A DNA stretch of 64,000 nt from Gnetum montanum (Eukaryota > Streptophyta > Gnetopsida > Gnetales > Gnetaceae). Each line of letters begins with the position of its first letter. The first letter of the stretch is position 1. The stretch lies in the NCBI GenBank assembly GCA_015680685.1, contig MNCI01028376.1, positions 128,431-192,430 of the forward strand. Reading direction: 5' to 3'. The position numbers and the translations under genes were made by a program. The notes under the pieces were generated by a model. The model ran no database searches. It worked only from the letters and a program-made list of their open reading frames with translations, and was not told where the DNA came from. Below are positions 11,640-22,447 of the stretch, piece after piece.

Positions 11640-14100
11640 CTAAGGCAACGTTTGGTTTCAAGGGTACTTGAATGTGTTTGATGCAAAGGATGAGGGCCTT
11701 GGAGATATAGGATGACAAGATATGTTAGGTTGTGTGGGTTTGGGACGATTGTTGGGTTGGAAAAAAGGTCATTTCCTAGATCAATTATTCGAACCACTTG
11801 GCTAGAAGGCTAATTGTGAATGTACAACCCTTGTAGCATTTCATTCCTATAGCTATGAGGGAACTTCACCCTACATGGATAGAGTAAGAGGTAACTATGT
11901 TAAGGGTGGAGGGATGTTTTTAGATGGATGTATGGGTGCTCTCCTAGAATAGATGGTAAATTAGTTCGATGATATTCTAGAGGACAATAGTGATGTTAGA
12001 ATGAGGTGTGGCTTGCAAAGCTTCATGAAGAAATGGGTTGTTGAACATAGTACCCATATGAATCTGGTTGCCTATAAGGGTATTGATGTCTTAGTAGTGG
12101 CATTCCCTATGACTATGGTTAGCACCAGGATTGGTGTTACTCATATGGTTGTGGTGAAGCTCCACTTGGATAGTAAGCTTGTTGTTGCTGGTGGAACTAC
12201 CTTGGATTACCCTAAGGATAAGGAAATCATCTAGGTGCTTGCCTCCATGATAGTCAAGGATTCAATGTGTACACTTCAAACTCTTGTAAGTGTGACACCA
12301 CATAGCAACATCCCTTAGGATGTTCATACTAACAAATTTCACAACCAATGTCATCATGAAAGTTTGTTTCCACAACTTCTTCCACTACAGTAGCTTTGCC
12401 CTTACCTCTATGGTAGGCACATTCAACTTCTTTTCACCTCCTATAGTCACAATCACTATTCCACTCTTTTGATTCTTTAGCAATCTTCATAGCAATTTGA
12501 AACTTCTCATCCAAAGAGTTCCATAGTTTTTCAACCTTTGCCAAAATATGAAAAATATATTTTTGGATGGACAAATTTTTCTTGTTCACGACTTCGTTGA
12601 GTGGTGATTCCTCCTTGTCATAGAATTGGACCTACTTTTTTTGATGGAAGGATCCCTATTATATTCTTCTATACTTTTCCTTTTTCACAACTCACCTTCT
12701 TCTTTTGCAACTGGCTCAATCAACCTTTAGATCTGATGAGCTCTTAGCTCAAATAGTTACCCTTGGGCATAAACCCCAATAGTTCTTTTGGTTTCTACTT
12801 TGAGCCCATGCATGATGTGGTAGAGTTGTTCCCTTTAAGAATAATCATGGCTAGGGCATCAATGTAAGAGAGAATTATATCTTCTTATGGAGGCATCCAA
12901 GGGTTCATGTGTTTCCTATTTCCAACCTTGGATTTGCTTTCTCAAGCTAGACATTCTAGAGTACATCTGGTATTTACCATTGAATAGCTCAAGCATTATA
13001 CTCCATCAGTGGATAGATTCCAACTCCAAGGACTAGTATTAGCCTTTTACTTTCTTGATGAGTGTCCTGGGGAATATTTTGAGTTTTTACCAATCATTTT
13101 CAATGTTTTGTAAGGTGTAGGAATCATGAAAGGCTTGTAGATGGTTTTGTTGATTAGAGTTATATCCCCCCTCAAATCTTTGGATATTGTTCATGTCTAA
13201 GAACTTGATCCAACTATCTTTCACATGCCTAGTTGAAATCTTAACCTCCTTTATAATCTTAAGCATGCTTTAAGTTGTCAAAAAAGGTTCATCATCATCA
13301 ATATTTCATTGTAATTGATGATCTCCTCTATCACCCCTTTGTTCATTGTGGTCTTGTTGGTTAGCTCCATCACAATTGTTCTTTCTGCAGCATCTTTCAA
13401 AGCCAAAGGAAGAGGAAGAAGAGGATGTAGATGAAGAGGTTGAAGAAGGAGGAGGACTACCACCACCATGGTGTCTACCAATTCTCCTTTAGTTATCACA
13501 TCCATGTTAATTGGTTTTCTTATCATCTTGATGCTTGCTTGATCCCTTACCTTGATTGCCATCTTTTCATAAACTTGGTTTGTTAAGTGTAAACCATAGA
13601 TTTAGGGCCACACCCACATCATCAATAATAAGGGATGAAGAATTTTCATGTTTAGAGCCCTTAGATGAAGGGTTATCATTGTCGTCCTTATCAAGTAGGA
13701 ACAAGGGATTAGTGAACCATTTCCCCTTCATAGCCTCATGATGCTTCTCCTGGTGTCGATCTCACCTACATTGTGTTTTAGTGGGACAATAGTCCTAGTA
13801 GTCAAATTCATGCATAACATATTCCTTTTGAAGGTCTTGGATGCCTAACTTCTTTAAATTTTGAAGCAACATCACAGGCACAAATCAATTGGGAGTCATT
13901 ACAATGTTGCTCTCCATGTCACGCCATCATAGTTGCTCATCTTGATGTAGGATGAAGGTGAAGTTAAGTATATGCTCATATGGGTTAGTATATACTACCT
14001 TGCACTCCTATGGGATCGGCCGTTTGACATTGTCATACATGTGAAAAGAAGAAGAAATTTTGCAAGAAATAAAATAATTAGTATGGTTTTGTAATTATGG
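11640..14100 (-). pseudogene. gag of element A, degenerate
   Basis: Homologous to gag of element C (33,835-36,260) and element B. Visible landmarks on the minus strand are an N-terminal part containing HQEKHHEAMKGKWFTNPLFL (about 13,780-13,700), a Ser/Pro-rich linker (about 13,490-13,400), the core gag domain with the CPSHGYSQ-type segment (about 13,050-12,700), the Cys/His motif near 12,360-12,290 (CEIC then HPKGCC) and a Pro/Gln/Tyr-rich tail (about 12,240-11,830). The capsid domain order is as in Athila gag. Stops occur throughout. Confidence 0.75.
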
Positions 14101-14188
14101 AACTAAGAATGATGTTGACCTTAGGGTTCATCAAACAATATTAATAATATTCATTTATCCTAGGTAAAGCACGATTCAACAAATAGAG

Positions 14189-14206
14189 TCCCTTGCAATA
14201 GCACCA
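14189..14206 (-). promoter_or_regulatory. Primer binding site of element A (tRNA-Asp type)
   Basis: Minus strand TGGTGCTATTGCAAGGGA, one base inside the 5' LTR. Other copies read TGGCATCGTTGTCGGGGA (B), CGGCACCATTGTTGGGGA (G) and TGGCACCATTTTTGGGCA (C). The shared ancestor is close to TGGCGCCGTTGCCGGGGA, the complement of the plant tRNA-Asp 3' end used by Athila-group elements. Confidence 0.75.
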
Positions 14207-14207
14207 A

Positions 14208-15164
14208 TGATGAGCAATCGAGGCACCCCTACATCCAACCATACAAATCATGAAGCACTCATGCATGATTTGGTTGTGTTCCATGGACTCTCTAGTTTTT
14301 GATACACTAGTCTTCTAGGAAGTGAACCTTGCCCTAATGGTCATTTATTATCTTCCCAATTACACTTGTGATGCATAATGATATGGTTAATTGTAATCAA
14401 AGCATATGACTTTTATTATTCTATGTTTTATGTTCTTTGGTACTTAAAGAGAGAGATGAAGTAAATTGATAACTAATTTAATTTAACTAATTAACTAATC
14501 TCTAACTAGTCCTAACATAAGCATCTAGTCCCACTTTCTGTACATGTACTAAACCCACATATCTACAAATAAGTTACCAAGCACTATGCTATGAGGCACA
14601 CCAAGTAATAATGCTGCTGAGATTACCAAGAGAATATGTGCTTACACTCAAAGTGGTCATACTTATGTATTTAATCTATTTAGCTTATCTTACTTAATCA
14701 CTTAATTAGCTTAATTATTGAGAAACATTGAATAAGTAACTAAAAACATTGAATGCATGAGTAAAAAATTTAAACTATCTAGAATGCTACAAGGATTATT
14801 AAGAAGCTCATCTTTATTTTCACACACACTATTATGCTTAGGTACAATAGTGCTCGATTAAAGATTTGTACACTCAATGACTTCTGCTATGAGGACTTAA
14901 GAAAATATTCTAACTTTCAAATGTAAAAAGTACAAGAGTTTGATTACTATTATGACTTGAATTCCCATAAAAATGGTTGTGAGCTTGTATTTATAGTTTT
15001 TGCTATAGGACTACATTGACGAGGCACTATAGATGTAGCAAACGCTATGTCAACATGGCCCCATCAATGAGGCAACACCACGTAAATGGAATCCCATTAA
15101 TGGAGGCCCGTTGATGAGGCCATGTCAACAAGGGCTTGTCGATGCGACACTTTGATGCTCATCA
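14208..15164 (-). repeat. 5' LTR of element A (957 bp)
   Basis: Plus-strand start TGATGAGCAA, end GCTCATCA, followed by the target copy AAGGG. U3 is the right-hand end as drawn, since transcription is leftward. It contains a run of GGCCCGTTGATG/GGGGCC-like words at about 15,055-15,150 and a TATA-like box. Confidence 0.9.
14987..14996 (-). promoter_or_regulatory. TATA-like box in the 5' LTR of element A
   Basis: Minus strand CTATAAATAC, about 170 bases from the U3 end. The same word occurs at the matching place in the other LTRs of the lineage (for example about 2,590 in the 3' LTR and 57,967-57,977 in element B), which supports it as the core promoter. Confidence 0.55.
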
Positions 15165-15169
15165 AAGGG
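15165..15169 (+). repeat. Target site duplication of element A (right copy, AAGGG)
   Basis: Matches 1812-1816 exactly and abuts the right LTR terminus. Confidence 0.9.
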
Positions 15170-16979
15170 CTAACTAAAATCTAATGATAAATCATGAGCC
15201 ACAATCTAGGGAGAATCACAAGCTATTACCAAATGCACATGATGTGCAAGAAGAATCATATAACTAAGAAGATTTCTTCCCAACAACTTCCATGGAAATT
15301 CAAAACCAAAGTTAAAAGGAGATTAGATTATACACAATAAGATAAATTAACTATAGAAGACACTAGTAAGACAAGGGAAACATTAATCTAGGTAACTCTT
15401 ACTGATTTCTTATTAATGTAGGTTTTTATTTAATTGATTAACTTTATCCTTATAACTTTACCATGAGGCTAGTAAGCCATATTCAAGATTTTTAAGATAT
15501 TATCTTACTATAAATCTTATTTTGCTAAATACTAGAATCCCAACAACCTAATATTATATACATGTATTTAGAACACAAATGTTATTAAATTTAGAAAAGC
15601 CAAGCTAAGCATAATATTTCCTCATCTATATTTAACTAGTAAGTATTAATACCAAGAGATTTATAGGGAACCAATCATCAATGATTAATGTTGCAATGTT
15701 ATACCCTACGAATACCCCATAATACCTCATTAAGTTATAAGCAAGATATTGAAGCATGTGCCTACATTATACTTATAAAATTATGAAGTATATGCATTAA
15801 ATTTTTGTCCTATAGTTAGTTTATCATTTATAATTAAACTCAAATCACTTAAAAGTCACATTTTACTGTACATCAGTTTATTAAACTTAATTCAACAAAA
15901 TTGATTGTGCTAACTTTTCAAAATCATGAAAGGTCAACTTAGTAGATTTACTTTAAAACCATATCTAATATATAGTACTTGTGAAGATGATTTTAGTGAT
16001 ACAAATTTTTCCTTGATTGGACTTACAATTTGAGAGATATTAAGAATTAAATTCCCTCAAAAAAAGGTTTTAATTAAATTAAAATCTAAAATTTTTTATA
16101 AAGTTTAATTTCAAATTAAAAATTAAAAATTCAATGTGAGAATTCAATCGAAGACCTTCTATCAATGAAGCCAAACTCTAAATTCTTGTTTTGCTAGCCA
16201 TCAAAGTGAACCATCCTCTACTACCAGCAACTATTATCACCTTACTCACTTTGTGAGCAATCATTATTGCCTTGCTCTCTTCACTAGCAATCACTACTAT
16301 TGCTTATGCTAGCATCATTTGTAGGGTCCATGGTATCCCCAAACATCNCAATTTATGTGAAGAGATAAAAAACTAAGTTTTAGAGTTTTGTGAGATAGAT
16401 CAAACCTTTTCATTATGTCTAAGAGCTTGTAATTTACTAGAAATGACTTTTTGTTCACTAAAAAAGACATTTGGGATCAAAAGTTATGGGCTTTTGAAGT
16501 TTGATATTTGGACACCAATTTTGAGACTTCTTAAGAGCTTCTTGAGAGGTTACCTACCCTAATAGTACTCTAGGATGAGTATGCTTAATAACATAATTTT
16601 TATTTCATCACCTACCAAACCATCACTTTGATTGGTTTGGTCAAATTTGACCTAGATAGCATATCTAAATTTTAAATTTTTTGGATTTTAAATTTATAAT
16701 AAAATATTTTTCATTGGTTAATGAANCCTCAAGAGTAGATAACTAGGCTGTGATTATAATTAAACCTAGGCCACTAACCCCTAGTTGGGCCTTAGTTACA
16801 CTACTAGAATCAGTGTCCTAAGGGAGGTGGAAAGGTTATTAATAGTCTAGGAAATGTATTTAAATAATTACCAGCATAATGAATCAAGAAGCTAGAGAAC
16901 CAATTGGTATAAGAAAAATGCAAGGAAGATTTATACCAATGCAATTGACAAGAAGATCATACACTAGACATCGACTATC
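15170..16979. other. Gene-free AT-rich stretch with two single-N gaps
   Basis: No coding similarity recognised on either strand. It is the other flank of the element A insertion, so its first part continues the sequence that ends at 1,811. Ns stand at 16348 and 16726, isolating a 377-bp block (16349-16725) whose placement is uncertain. Long A/T homopolymer-rich runs occur at 16,060-16,130 and 16,660-16,720. Confidence 0.5.
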
Positions 16980-17985
16980 ATGGATATACTACCAATGAAA
17001 AGGCATGAATCAGGAGAGAATCTAATCATGAAGATAGTAACATATAATGTACTTGCAAGGTCCCTAACTAATAAACAATAATACTTGCTATGTCTAACTT
17101 GGATCTTGAACTTGCTTGAGTACCAATATCTATGCATCCTAGAAGAATCAAAAAATATGAATGTTGATGTCCTATGTCTACAAGAAGTCCTATCATTGAA
17201 ATTCCTATATAAATTCCAACTCTATTTGATAAGGTTAGCATATGAAGGTATCTATATGAAAAAGGTTCATGTGATGGTTCTTCTTACAAGTCATATCGAT
17301 TAGCCTTTGTAGAAACCATAACAAGGATGGTTGCATTATCTTCTATAAAGAAGTCAAGTTTAAACTAATATAAAGATTTGAATGTAGATTCGAAGATATG
17401 ATTTATAAAATTTTAGAACTTCAAATCATGGGAAAGATAAAAAAATTGAGATTTCAAAGAAGCTACATAGTCTTGGCATTAGTACTTGAAATATACTTCT
17501 CAAGAAGATGTGTATGTGTGGGGAACACACATTTGATCATTGACCCAACATGCCTAGATGTCAAACTTTGTTAAGTATCTTACTTGATTAACTAGATCTA
17601 GGAAAGCTTGAAGTAGAAGCTATTCCTAAATTAGACAAGTCAGTGTCATTTATCCTTTGTAAAAATTTCAATGTGAAAGTTAGAAGTGGTGTTTATTAAT
17701 TCTTAAAAGAATATTCTTTGAAAGAGAAATCCAAATTAGAAAGGATTTTTTCCATTAATCTATCATATTATTTCATTGGATACTACATATTTCACATATT
17801 TTGAATTTTGAATAGACAAGTTGAATCCCAAAATTCAAGAATAAATGATGTTAATTAATAATCTTCATCAAGAACCACAATTCACAAACTATGCTATCAT
17901 GACTACTAAAGATGAGTTAATATCTTTTTTCATCAAGACCCTAGACTATATTTGGTATGATATCCAATTCTTATAAGTTACCAAG
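16980..17985 (+). pseudogene. CCR4-like deadenylase (endonuclease/exonuclease/phosphatase fold) pseudogene, 5' part
   Basis: CCR4-type enzymes shorten mRNA poly(A) tails, and the Mg-dependent EEP nuclease fold carries fixed motifs. These appear here in order, with frameshifts and stops between: MKIVTYNVLA (17,026), NVDVLCLQEV (17,161-17,190), YEGIYMKK (17,242), KDGCIIFYKE (17,321-17,350), GNTHLIIDP followed by DVKL (17,522-17,575), ILC-NFN and SGVY (17,652-17,700) and EPQFTNY...TLDYIWYD (17,870-17,960). The final part is displaced to 20,353 by element F. The motifs run without visible introns over about 1 kb, consistent with a retrocopy, although some plant CCR4 homologues have long exons. 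Replacement of the usual GDFN by KNFN removes a catalytic Asp, so it is non-functional even apart from the stops. Confidence 0.8.
17981..17985 (+). repeat. Target site duplication of element F (left copy, CCAAG)
   Basis: CCAAG just before the left LTR of F, repeated at 20348-20352 just after the right LTR. Confidence 0.85.
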
Positions 17986-18923
17986 TGATGAGTAGTTGAG
18001 GTACCCCTATGCCCAACCATACGAATCATGAAGCGCTCACACGTGATCTAGTTGAATTCCATGGACTCTCTAGTTTTTGGTATACTAGTCATCTAGGAAG
18101 TGAACCTTACCCTAATGGTCATTCATTGTCTTCCCAATTACACTTGCGATGCACAATGGTATGGTTAAGTGTAATCGACATATATGATTTTTATTGTTTT
18201 GTGTTTTATGTTCTTTGATGCTTAAAGAGAGAGATGAAGTAAATTGAGAACTAATTTAATTTAACTAATTAACTAATCTCTAACTACTCCTAACATAAGC
18301 ATTTTGTCCCACTTTTCGTACATTTTCAAAACCCACGTATCCACTACTGGGTTATCAAGCACTATGCTACTTGCCACTGGGGTTACCAAGGGAATACGTG
18401 GTTACACTCAAAGCAGTTGTACTTATGTATTTAATCTATTTAGCTTCTCTTACTTAATTAGTTCATTAGCTTAATTACTAAGAAACATTGAATAAATAAC
18501 TAAAAACATTAAATACATGAGTAAAACATTTAAACTATCTAGAATGCTACAAGGTTTATCAAGAAGCTCACCTATATCGCTACACACACTATCATGCACA
18601 AGTACAACAGTGCTCATGTAAAGATCCGTACACTCAATGACTCCTGTTGTGCGCACTTCGGAAAATATTCTAACTTTCAAATATAGAAACTACAAGAGTT
18701 CAGCAACTAGTATGACTTGAATTTTCATAAACATGGCTTCAAGCTTATATTTATAGTTTTTTCTATAGAACTATGTTGATGGGGCCCTATAGATGTAGCA
18801 AATGCTATGTTGACATGGCCCCATCAATGGGGCAACACCATATAAATAGGCCCCATCAATAGAGGCCCATTGAGAAGGCCATGTCAACAAGGGTCCATTG
18901 TCACAATACTTTGATGCTCATCA
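17986..18923 (-). repeat. 3' LTR of element F (938 bp)
   Basis: Plus-strand start TGATGAGTAG, end GCTCATCA, followed by the PPT complement TACCCCCATGAC. Confidence 0.88.
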
Positions 18924-19392
18924 TACCCCCATGACTGAATGAGGACTTGTCCTCAATTTCCTTTACAAAATTGGAAAGGTATGGGATTATTAAGTGGCTC
19001 CTAAAAAAATAAATAACTTGACAAAAGTGAGTGCCTAAGTGTACAAATCAACACATTATAAAACATTGTGTTGTTCATGACTTAAGATTAAACACCATGA
19101 CATGACTACATAAAAATTGGATAGCAAATCCTTTGGTGGTCATGAAGGCAATGGAGAAGATCAGATAGTCCTAGGTGATGGTGGCTCCTGAGGTTTTGAA
19201 GGACCTTTGCCAGCTTTAGGCAAATGTGGTAGCTAAGGCCGCTATGGCTATCCTGATGTAGCTGAAACCTCTAGGGAAAGGTGAAAGACATCAAGTAATA
19301 CATTTATCTTCTCCTCCTTAGTCTCGGGATCATTCATAGTCCCTAGGCCTCACCAATGTGGGCTAGAATGGGGACATCTCATGGACAAGCAC

Positions 19393-20347
19393 TGATGAGT
19401 GGTCAAGGTACCCCTATGCCCAACCAAATGAATCATGAAGCACTCATGCATGATCTAGTTGAGTTCCATGACTCTCTAGTTTCTTATACACTATTCATCT
19501 AGGAAGTGAGCCTTGCCCTAGTGGTCATTTGTTGTCTTCCTAATTACACTTGTGATGCACAATGGTATGGTTAAGTGTAATCAAGACATATGATTTTATT
19601 GTTTTGTATTTTATGTTCTTTGGTGCTTAAAGAGAGAGATGAAGTAAATTGAGAACTAATTTAATTTAACTAATTAACTAATCTCTAACTAGTCCTAACA
19701 TAAGCATCTAGTCCCACTTTCTGTAAACATCCTAAACCCACATATCCACTAGTAGGTTACCAAGCGCTATGCTACTAGGTGCACCAAGTAATAACACTGT
19801 TGGGATTACCAAGCAAATACGTGCTTATGCTTGAAGTGATTGTACTTATGTATTTAATCTATTTAGCTTATTTTACTTAATCACTTAATTAGCTTAATTA
19901 CTTGGAAACGTTGAATAAATAATTGAAAACATTAAATGCATAGATAAAACATTTAAACTATCTAGAATGCTACAAGGTTTATCAAGAAGCTCATCTTTAT
20001 TGCTACACACACTATCTTGCTCAGGTACAGTAGTGCTCAAATAAAGATATCTACACTCAATTACTCTTGCTGCAGGCACTCAAGAAAATATTCTAACTTT
20101 CAAATGTAAAAACTACAAGAGTTTGACTACTACTATGACTTGAATTTCCATAAACACAATTGTCAACTTGTATTTATAGTTTTTGCTACAAGACTGCTCT
20201 GACAAGGCCCTGTAGACATAGCAAACACTACATTGACATGGCCCCATTGATGGGGCAACACCACGTAAATAGGGCCCCATTAAGGAGGCTACAATGATGA
20301 GGTTGCATCAATGGGAGAAAATCAAGACAACACTTTGATAGTCATCA
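19393..20347 (-). repeat. 5' LTR of element F (955 bp)
   Basis: Plus-strand start TGATGAGTGG, end TAGTCATCA, then target copy CCAAG. It has the same organisation as the other LTRs of the lineage, with TATA-like CTATAAATAC on the minus strand near 20,170. Confidence 0.88.
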
Positions 20348-20352
20348 CCAAG

Positions 20353-20461
20353 TTATTAGAATTAATTCTTAAGGAAGAAGTTGAGGAGAAATACAAAGCC
20401 TTGCCATCTTGAAGGTCATCTGACCATATAACGCTTATGACAAAACTACAACTACATTCCT
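20353..20461 (+). pseudogene. CCR4-like deadenylase pseudogene, 3' part
   Basis: Continues the frame of 16,980-17,985 across element F once a single CCAAG is kept. It reads LLELILKEEVEEKYKALPS, then SSDHITLMTKLQ, the C-terminal motif of EEP deadenylases in which SSDH carries the catalytic His. Homology ends near 20,461, where Athila-like gag of element G begins on the other strand. No poly(A) tail or 3' target duplication remains, so retrocopy origin cannot be proved from the ends. Confidence 0.75.
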
Positions 20462-21367
20462 TTATCCCCAAGATTGATGATGTTGATGATGGTTCCTGCC
20501 ACATCTACATTCTTGATGGCTATGAAGATTATTGTTGTCTCATTGATCAAATTCATCATGATTATTTTGATGGTAGCTTTTATGAGAACCAATAGATGAA
20601 GAGGAATGTTCAAAATCAAGTTCAGAGGATGAAGAAAATGGTGGACTTCCACTACCACTGTAGTATCCACCATCACCTTTTCACTCATTATGACCACCAT
20701 CCTTAGATCACCTTTGTGATATTTACCCAAGTCCCTACCTTGACTATCACATTTTTCCAAAATTGGTTTATGAATAGTGGATCATAGGTTTAGGGTCACA
20801 CCCTCATTACCAATAATGGAGGATGGAGAATTTTCATGCTAAGAACCTTCAAATGGAGGATCCTCATTATTATCTTGATTTAGGAGGAAAAAGGGATTAG
20901 TGAAGTGTTTCCCCTTCATAAACTCATGGTGCTTTGCTTGGTGTTGATCTTGCATGCATTGTGTTTCAGTGGAATGATAGTCCCAAGTTTCATGATCATC
21001 CACAATGTATTCCTTGTGAAGATTTAAGATGCCTAACTTTTTAAGGGTTTAAAGTAGCATCTTGGACACGAATCAATTGAATACAGTATTTCCCTCCATG
21101 TTATGCCATTGTAGTCACTCATCTTGATGTAGGATGAAGGTGAAGTTTGGTACATACTCATCTAGATGAGTATATACCACTTTGCAATCTTATGGGACTA
21201 GCAGTTTAACATCTTCACACTTGTGGGAATAAGACATTTTGCAACAAATAAAATTATCAGTGTGCTTAGAAGTTATATGTTGTGTGAGAGTGATGTTGAA
21301 CTTGAGTTCATCCAATAATATTAACAATGTTTCCTAATCCTAGATAGTGCACATTTCAATAACAAAG

Positions 21368-21385
21368 TCCCCAACAATGGTGCCG
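21368..21385 (-). promoter_or_regulatory. Primer binding site of element G
   Basis: Minus strand CGGCACCATTGTTGGGGA, one base inside the LTR. It differs from the inferred tRNA-Asp complement by transitions only. Confidence 0.7.
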
Positions 21386-21386
21386 A

Positions 21387-22286
21387 TGATGAGTGACGAG
21401 GTACCCCTACACCCAACCATATGAATCACAAAGTGTTCACACGTGATCCAGTTGAATTCTATGGACTTTATAGTTTCTAGTACACTAGTCTTCTAAAAAG
21501 TGAACCTTGTCCTAAGATCATTCATTGTCTTCCTAATTACACTTGTGGAGAATAATGGTATGGTTAAGAGTAATCAAGGCATATAATTTTTATCATTTTT
21601 TGTTTTATGATTTTGGTGCTTGAAAAGAGAGATAGAATAATTCTAATAACTAATTTGATTCAACCAACTAACTAATCTTAACATAGGCATCTAGTCCCAC
21701 TTTCTATACATGTCCTAAACCCATGTATCCACTGCTAGGTTACTAAGCATTATGCTACTAGGCATACCAAGCAATAACACTGCTGGGATTACTAAGCAAA
21801 TACGTGTTACACTCAAAGTAGTTGTACTTCTATACTTAACCTATTTAGCTTAATTGATTTAATTATAATTTAGATTAATTTAGTTTAACTGATTGAATAC
21901 TTAATAAAAACAATGAATGCATAAATAAAACATTTAATCTATCAAAAATGTTGCAAGGTTTATCAAGAAGCTCATCTTTATTGTCATACACACTATCATG
22001 CTCAAGTACAACAATGCTTGAATAAAGATTCGTACACTCAATGACTCCTACTGCGGGCACTTGGGAGAAATATTCTAACTTTCAAATGTAAAAACTACAA
22101 GAGTTTGGCTACTACTATGAATCTGATGCCCATAAACACAGTTAGGAACTCGTATTTATAGTTTTTGCTCTAAGGCTATGTCAATGGGGCCCCATCAATG
22201 TAGAAAATGCTACATTGATGAGGCAACACCACGTAAACGAGGCCTCATTGACATGGCCTATCAACATAGTTTATTGATGTTCATCA
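21387..22286 (-). repeat. 5' LTR of element G (900 bp)
   Basis: Plus-strand start TGATGAGTGA, end GTTCATCA. Homologous to the LTRs of A, F and C but more divergent in its central part (21,590-21,900). Confidence 0.85.
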
Positions 22287-22447
22287 CATGTGATTTTATT
22301 AATTACATCTCCTTTGAAGTTATTCATGGTCCAAATGTTTAAAGGTCATGTTCCTCAAAAGTTTTTCATAATGATACACTCCTTTGATCAGCCTCTTCAT
22401 ACTTTGGTTAGCTGCTTATTATTATAAGTTTTTTAAAATTATAGCTA

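Larger units (their letters stand above)
1817..15164 (-). mobile_element. Element A: Athila/Tat-like Ty3/gypsy retrotransposon, 13.3 kb, degenerate
   Basis: A structurally complete but decayed LTR retrotransposon read on the minus strand. In transcription order it has the 5' LTR (15164-14208), tRNA-Asp-like PBS (14206-14189), gag (about 14,060-11,640), pol with protease, RT, RNase H and integrase (about 11,610-8,000), a long non-coding spacer (about 8,000-5,840), a third ORF (5834 to about 2,990), PPT (2760-2750) and the 3' LTR (2749-1817). Every coding part has stops and frameshifts. The LTRs differ at roughly one base in eight over the first 150 bases compared by eye, so the insertion is old. 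The order PR-RT-RH-IN, the pol sequence type, the PBS and the extra 3' ORF fit the Athila/Tat branch of Ty3/gypsy. Confidence 0.9.
17986..20347 (-). mobile_element. Element F: internally deleted Athila/Tat-like element, 2.4 kb
   Basis: Two LTRs (17986-18923 and 19393-20347) flank only 469 bp of internal DNA, which matches the PPT and the ORF3 3' region of element A (about 2,750-3,215). Orientation is minus. The deletion runs from inside ORF3 to within a few bases of the right LTR, removing gag, pol and nearly all of the PBS; AGCAC before the LTR may be the last trace of a PBS. The matching CCAAG target duplication shows that this is one insertion, made into the deadenylase pseudogene, and not two separate solo LTRs. 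Confidence 0.85.
20462..22286 (-). mobile_element. Element G: 5' part of an Athila/Tat-like element
   Basis: In minus-strand order: 5' LTR (22286-21387), PBS (21385-21368) and N-terminal gag down to about 20,462, where it is cut off at the deadenylase pseudogene. The gag part aligns with 13,300-14,190 of element A, including the Ser-rich linker (about 20,600-20,650) and the HQEKHHEAMKG-type segment. The rest of gag, pol, ORF3 and the 3' LTR are missing, so only one end survives; no target duplication can be paired with CATGT at 22287-22291. Confidence 0.75.

Noticed and set aside
13278-13562. 94-codon minus-strand frame in gag of element A (Leu/Pro-rich)
   Set aside because: The homologous frames at 20,452-20,760 and 34,396-34,632 are also Leu/Pro-rich because they are a shifted reading of the Ser-rich gag linker; the true gag frame differs.
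17085-17303. LINE-type apurinic endonuclease, suggested by the VDVLCLQEV phrase
   Set aside because: The following motifs (YEGIYMKK, DGCIIFYK, NTH...DP...DVKL, SGVY, FTNY...TLDYI, SSDH) follow CCR4-type deadenylases, and no LINE RT follows downstream.
19393-20347. Independent solo LTR
   Set aside because: Its right flank CCAAG pairs with CCAAG left of the 17,986 LTR, and PPT plus ORF3 DNA lies between, so both LTRs belong to one deleted element.
1817-22286. CRISPR-like or satellite array suggested by many similar repeats of about 900 bp
   Set aside because: The repeats are LTRs with TG...CA-type ends, PBS/PPT neighbours and target duplications, spaced by internal retrotransposon DNA.
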